Below are positions 5,906 through 8,215 of a stretch of 8,215 nt of DNA, piece by piece. The stretch covers positions 1 to 8,215 of the forward strand of contig JAQICF010000254.1 in assembly GCA_027858795.1 (NCBI GenBank), given 5' to 3'. The stretch is from Candidatus Delongbacteria bacterium. GTDB taxonomy: Bacteria > Delongbacteria > UBA4055. A program made the position numbers and the translations under genes. Positions within the stretch are counted from its first letter, which is position 1, and each line of letters starts with the position of its first letter. The notes under the pieces were generated by a model that saw nothing but the letters and a program-made list of their open reading frames with translations, made no database searches and had not been told where the DNA came from.

Positions 5906-7479
5906 CAATAGAATTAAAATATAATAAGGGATTTTGCTGGTATCATGAAGATGGTTTTTACTTCAAAGGTTATTTATTTAAGAATAACCAATATCTTGAA
6001 GGTTTGTCAGCGATAAAATATTTAAGAGAGCTTATAAATTCAGAAAGTGATAGGAAATCTGTTCTTAAGGAATTAAGTGGTATATATTCTTTTGTTCATT
6101 GCCAAAAAGATGAAGTAATAGTTTGTGTTGACAGGGTAAGAACATTCCCTGTTTATTATAGATCAACCAAAAACAAGATAATTATCTCTGATGATGCTCA
6201 AATATGCTCAGATGGGGATTTGAATATTGATGAGAATTCTTCGATAGAATTTTTACATACAGGGTACTGCACAGGTAAAAATACTTTACTAAAAGAAGTA
6301 TTTCAAGTTCAAGCAGGTGAATATATTGTTCCAGATCATAATAAGGTGCAAGGATATACCTATCATGAATATATTAACGAAGGTAAGTTAGAAAAAAATA
6401 TTGGATCAGCTTCAATAAAACTATCAAAAACACTATATCAAATAGCAGAGAAATTGGCAAATTCTCTCCAAGGGAAAACTGCAATAGTGCCTTTGAGTGG
6501 AGGTTATGATTCCAGATTAATAGCAGTAATGCTAAAGAATAAAGGTTTTAAAGACGTAATTTGTTTTACTTACGGCAGAAAAGGAAACCCCGAAGTAGAG
6601 ATATCTGAAAAAGTTGCAAAAGCACTTGGGTTTAAATGGCATTTTATTGAATATAGTGAAGAGTTGATAAAAGATTATATCGGAACGAAAGATTTTGAAG
6701 AGTATTTTAAATTCAGTGCCAATTATACGTCTATGTTCTATATGCAGGAATATTTTGCTGTTAGAAAATTGAAAAAGATAATTCCTGAAAATTCTGTTTT
6801 CATCCCGGGGCATTCAGGTGATTTTTTTGCTGGTAGCCACTTAGATAATAATATTATTATCTCAAACAATTCAAATGAGATAGCTGAACAGATATTGACT
6901 AAGCATTATAATCTCAGAAAGATAACTTCGAAGACTAGAGGTGTTCTGCTAGAAAAGATAAAAGTTCAGTTACCAATAGAAAGTAAGAATATTGATCATT
7001 CCTATTTTGAGAATTGGGATTTAAAAGAAAGGCAGGCAAAATTTATTGTTAACTCTTCCAGGATATATGAATATTTCGGATTCGAACACAGATTGCCCTT
7101 AATGGACAATGAATTAATGGATTATTTTATCAAAATAGATGTAGATCTCAAATTAAATAAAGTATTATATGATAAAGTGATAAAAGAAAACTATTTTCAG
7201 GAAATTGGACTCAATTATGTCAATGAAATTCAAGCTACAGCAAGTGATATTCGAATGCAAAAGCTCAAAGAATCTATAAAGAAAGTAGTACCGGCAAAGA
7301 TAATTAATAAGTATAAATATAGTATGAATAAATTAGGTGATACATATTATTATATTGAGATCACAAATTATATGAAGGAAGAAATGATATCTTCAGGTTT
7401 TAGAATAGATGAAACAGGCAGAGATAAAAATTCGATAATCGTACAATGGTATCTTTATAAAATAGGAGAAAAAATATGA
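5893..7479 (+). CDS. Asparagine-synthetase-like enzyme with degenerate glutaminase domain
   Basis: A 528-residue protein in two parts. Residues 1 to about 170 resemble the class II glutamine amidotransferase domain of AsnB: ELSGIYSFVHC, then VDRVRTFPVYYR, matches the L.G.FAF...DR.G..P.YY pattern. It starts Met-Asp-Asn and has no Cys2 nucleophile. The C-terminal part is an ATP-pyrophosphatase synthetase domain: PLSGGYDSR (200-208, PP-loop), then PGHSGDFFAGSH in place of the usual GEGSDELFGGY, then FEHRLPLMDNEL matching the family's E.R.P.LD block. Such enzymes adenylate a carboxyl group and join it to an amine. Without the Cys, the donor would be free ammonia or another amine, as in beta-lactam synthetase, which has also lost that Cys. 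Next to a flippase it may amidate a uronic acid or add an amide-linked group to the glycan; this is inference. It overlaps the flippase gene by 13 bp and cmk by 4 bp. Confidence 0.8.
   Translation: MDNLTIELKYNKGFCWYHEDGFYFKGYLFKNNQYLEGLSAIKYLRELINSESDRKSVLKELSGIYSFVHCQKDEVIVCVDRVRTFPVYYRSTKNKIIISDDAQICSDGDLNIDENSSIEFLHTGYCTGKNTLLKEVFQVQAGEYIVPDHNKVQGYTYHEYINEGKLEKNIGSASIKLSKTLYQIAEKLANSLQGKTAIVPLSGGYDSRLIAVMLKNKGFKDVICFTYGRKGNPEVEISEKVAKALGFKWHFIEYSEELIKDYIGTKDFEEYFKFSANYTSMFYMQEYFAVRKLKKIIPENSVFIPGHSGDFFAGSHLDNNIIISNNSNEIAEQILTKHYNLRKITSKTRGVLLEKIKVQLPIESKNIDHSYFENWDLKERQAKFIVNSSRIYEYFGFEHRLPLMDNELMDYFIKIDVDLKLNKVLYDKVIKENYFQEIGLNYVNEIQATASDIRMQKLKESIKKVVPAKIINKYKYSMNKLGDTYYYIEITNYMKEEMISSGFRIDETGRDKNSIIVQWYLYKIGEKI
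7463..7469 (+). promoter_or_regulatory. Strong ribosome binding site of cmk
   Basis: TAGGAGA, inside the end of the upstream gene, is six bases before the cmk ATG at 7476. It is the best Shine-Dalgarno match in the window, allowing cmk to initiate independently although it overlaps its neighbour in an ATGA. Confidence 0.7.
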
Positions 7480-8141
7480 TAATTGCTATAGACGGTCCGG
7501 CAGCTTCAGGAAAATCTACTACTGCAAAGTTAGTTGGTCAAAAAATGGATTTTTTATATATTGATACTGGAGCAATGTATCGAGCAATGGCACTGAAAGC
7601 TTATAAAATGGGAGTTGATTATGAAGACTCGAGATTGATAAAGAATATAATGCTTTCAACCGTTATAGATCAGAAGATAAATAAGGATACAGGAGATACA
7701 GTAACTCTTTTAGATCAAGTTGACGTATCTCATGAGATCAGAACACCTGAGATATCTAAAGGTGTGACAGCTGTTTGCGAGATTAAGGAAGTTAGGGACA
7801 ATTTAGTTGAGATCCAAAGAGACCTTGGCAATAAAGGTGATGTAATATTAGACGGCAGAGATATTGGTACCGTTGTATTTCCAAATGCGGATCTTAAATT
7901 CTTTATGATAGCGGATGTAGATATTAGAGCAGAACGAAGGTTTAAAGAAATGCAGCATAAAGGAATGAATTCTTCACTCGAAGATATTAAGGCAGATATA
8001 ATAAGAAGGGATGACAGAGATAGTACAAGGTCAAACTCTCCGTTAAAAGCTGCTGATGATGCAATATTGATAGATACCAGTAAACTTACAATAGACGAAC
8101 AAGTCGAATTTATAATAGAAAAGATAAAAGAAAGATCCTGA
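7476..8141 (+). CDS. cmk: Cytidylate kinase (CMP/dCMP kinase)
   Basis: Transfers phosphate from ATP to CMP or dCMP in the cytoplasm, feeding CTP and dCTP pools. At 221 residues it is the normal length. Motifs: the P-loop IDGPAASGKST (5-15), IDTGAMYRA (29-37) of the CMP-binding region, ILDGRDIGTVVFPNADLKFF, and the RRDDRDSTRSNSPLKAADDA lid and base-binding block, followed by ILIDTS. All expected catalytic features are present, so it looks functional. It is a housekeeping gene but is joined by an ATGA overlap to a surface-glycan gene, so it is probably co-transcribed with the polysaccharide cluster. The last codons and the TGA stop lie inside a palindromic repeat (8135-8155), suggesting that the repeat inserted at, and now supplies, the very end of the gene. 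Confidence 0.97.
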   Translation: MIIAIDGPAASGKSTTAKLVGQKMDFLYIDTGAMYRAMALKAYKMGVDYEDSRLIKNIMLSTVIDQKINKDTGDTVTLLDQVDVSHEIRTPEISKGVTAVCEIKEVRDNLVEIQRDLGNKGDVILDGRDIGTVVFPNADLKFFMIADVDIRAERRFKEMQHKGMNSSLEDIKADIIRRDDRDSTRSNSPLKAADDAILIDTSKLTIDEQVEFIIEKIKERS

Positions 8142-8155
8142 AACAAGTTCAGGAT
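8135..8155 (+). repeat. Perfect 8-bp-stem palindrome overlapping the cmk stop
   Basis: ATCCTGAA (8135-8142), a five-base loop ACAAG, then TTCAGGAT (8148-8155). The cmk TGA (8139-8141) lies within the left arm. Its reverse complement (CATCCTGAACTTGTTTCAGG) is a dispersed palindromic element familiar from many bacterial genomes, where spurious translation yields NLFQDL-like peptides. No T-tract follows, so a role as a classical rho-independent terminator is not supported, though the hairpin may protect the 3' end of the mRNA. Confidence 0.85.
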
Positions 8156-8167
8156 GACGACCACCCC

Positions 8168-8202
8168 GTCAGCTTATAGCTGACACCCCTCCAAAGGAGG
8201 GG
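8168..8202 (+). repeat. Two adjacent perfect hairpins completing a composite palindromic repeat
   Basis: GTCAGCT-TAT-AGCTGAC (8168-8184) is a 7-bp stem with a three-base loop. One base later CCCCTCC-AAA-GGAGGGG (8186-8202) is another 7-bp stem with a three-base loop, GC-rich against the AT-rich background. Together with the 8135-8155 hairpin they fill the non-coding stretch after cmk and look like one composite REP-like mobile repeat. The following bases (GAACGAAAAACATT) hold no T-tract on this strand, so terminator function is uncertain. The remaining bases to 8215 show no gene. Confidence 0.85.
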
Positions 8203-8215
8203 AACGAAAAACATT

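Noticed and set aside
6532..6813. Reverse-strand open frame inside the asparagine-synthetase-like gene
   Set aside because: Lies wholly antisense to a well-supported synthetase domain and shows no motif of its own. The same applies to the antisense frame at 4014-4211 in rfbD.
7730..8164. Reverse-strand open frame starting MVVILNLFQDL
   Set aside because: The NLFQDL peptide is the well-known translation artefact of the palindromic repeat; the rest is antisense to cmk.
8135..8202. Rho-independent terminator after cmk
   Set aside because: The hairpins are strong but no T-tract follows any of them on the + strand; they fit a palindromic repeat better, though some termination effect cannot be ruled out.

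Overview
This is an AT-rich, tightly packed, single-strand stretch of a cell-surface polysaccharide (O-antigen or capsule) locus that runs into a housekeeping gene. All eight genes are on the + strand. Every junction is an overlap, a direct abutment or a 33-bp gap, and no internal promoter is visible, so it reads as one transcription unit whose 5' end lies outside the window. The Wzi-like outer-membrane barrel, the Wzx-type flippase and the dTDP-rhamnose genes indicate a Gram-negative (diderm) bacterium. The low GC, the adenine-rich leaders and the terminal palindromic repeat would suit an uncultured FCB-like lineage, but the phylum cannot be fixed from this sequence.

Layout: a 5'-truncated dTDP-glucose 4,6-dehydratase (rfbB/rmlB, 1-780); a small CapF-type cupin, probably a sugar-nucleotide epimerase or isomerase (764-1225); a Wzi-like outer-membrane capsule assembly protein (1259-3028); rfbC/rmlC (3025-3585); rfbD/rmlD (3586-4554); a Wzx-like flippase (4544-5905); an asparagine-synthetase-like enzyme without the N-terminal cysteine nucleophile (5893-7479); cytidylate kinase cmk (7476-8141); then three back-to-back perfect hairpins (8135-8202) typical of a dispersed palindromic repeat.

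How the genes work together: RmlB, RmlC and RmlD are three of the four steps from glucose-1-phosphate to dTDP-L-rhamnose. The thymidylyltransferase RmlA is not in the window and may lie upstream. The cupin could act on the RmlB keto-sugar or on another nucleotide sugar. The flippase would move the lipid-linked repeat unit across the inner membrane. The asparagine-synthetase-like protein is a candidate tailoring enzyme that amidates or condenses a carboxyl group, and the Wzi-like barrel would anchor or help assemble the polymer at the surface. Cmk is a nucleotide-metabolism gene that appears to be carried along by translational coupling.

The most unusual signal is a pair of in-frame tandem-repeat expansions in two enzymes of this operon. 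One is a 24-bp unit spanning the rfbB-cupin stop/start overlap, in which the cupin start codon itself is repeated. The other is a nine-copy 12-bp unit (Ala-Gly-Ile-Asn) inside rfbD. Both appear to have grown out of the enzyme's own native residues, both keep the frame, and removing them returns RmlD to its normal family length. No CRISPR, tRNA, rRNA, transposase or phage gene was seen.
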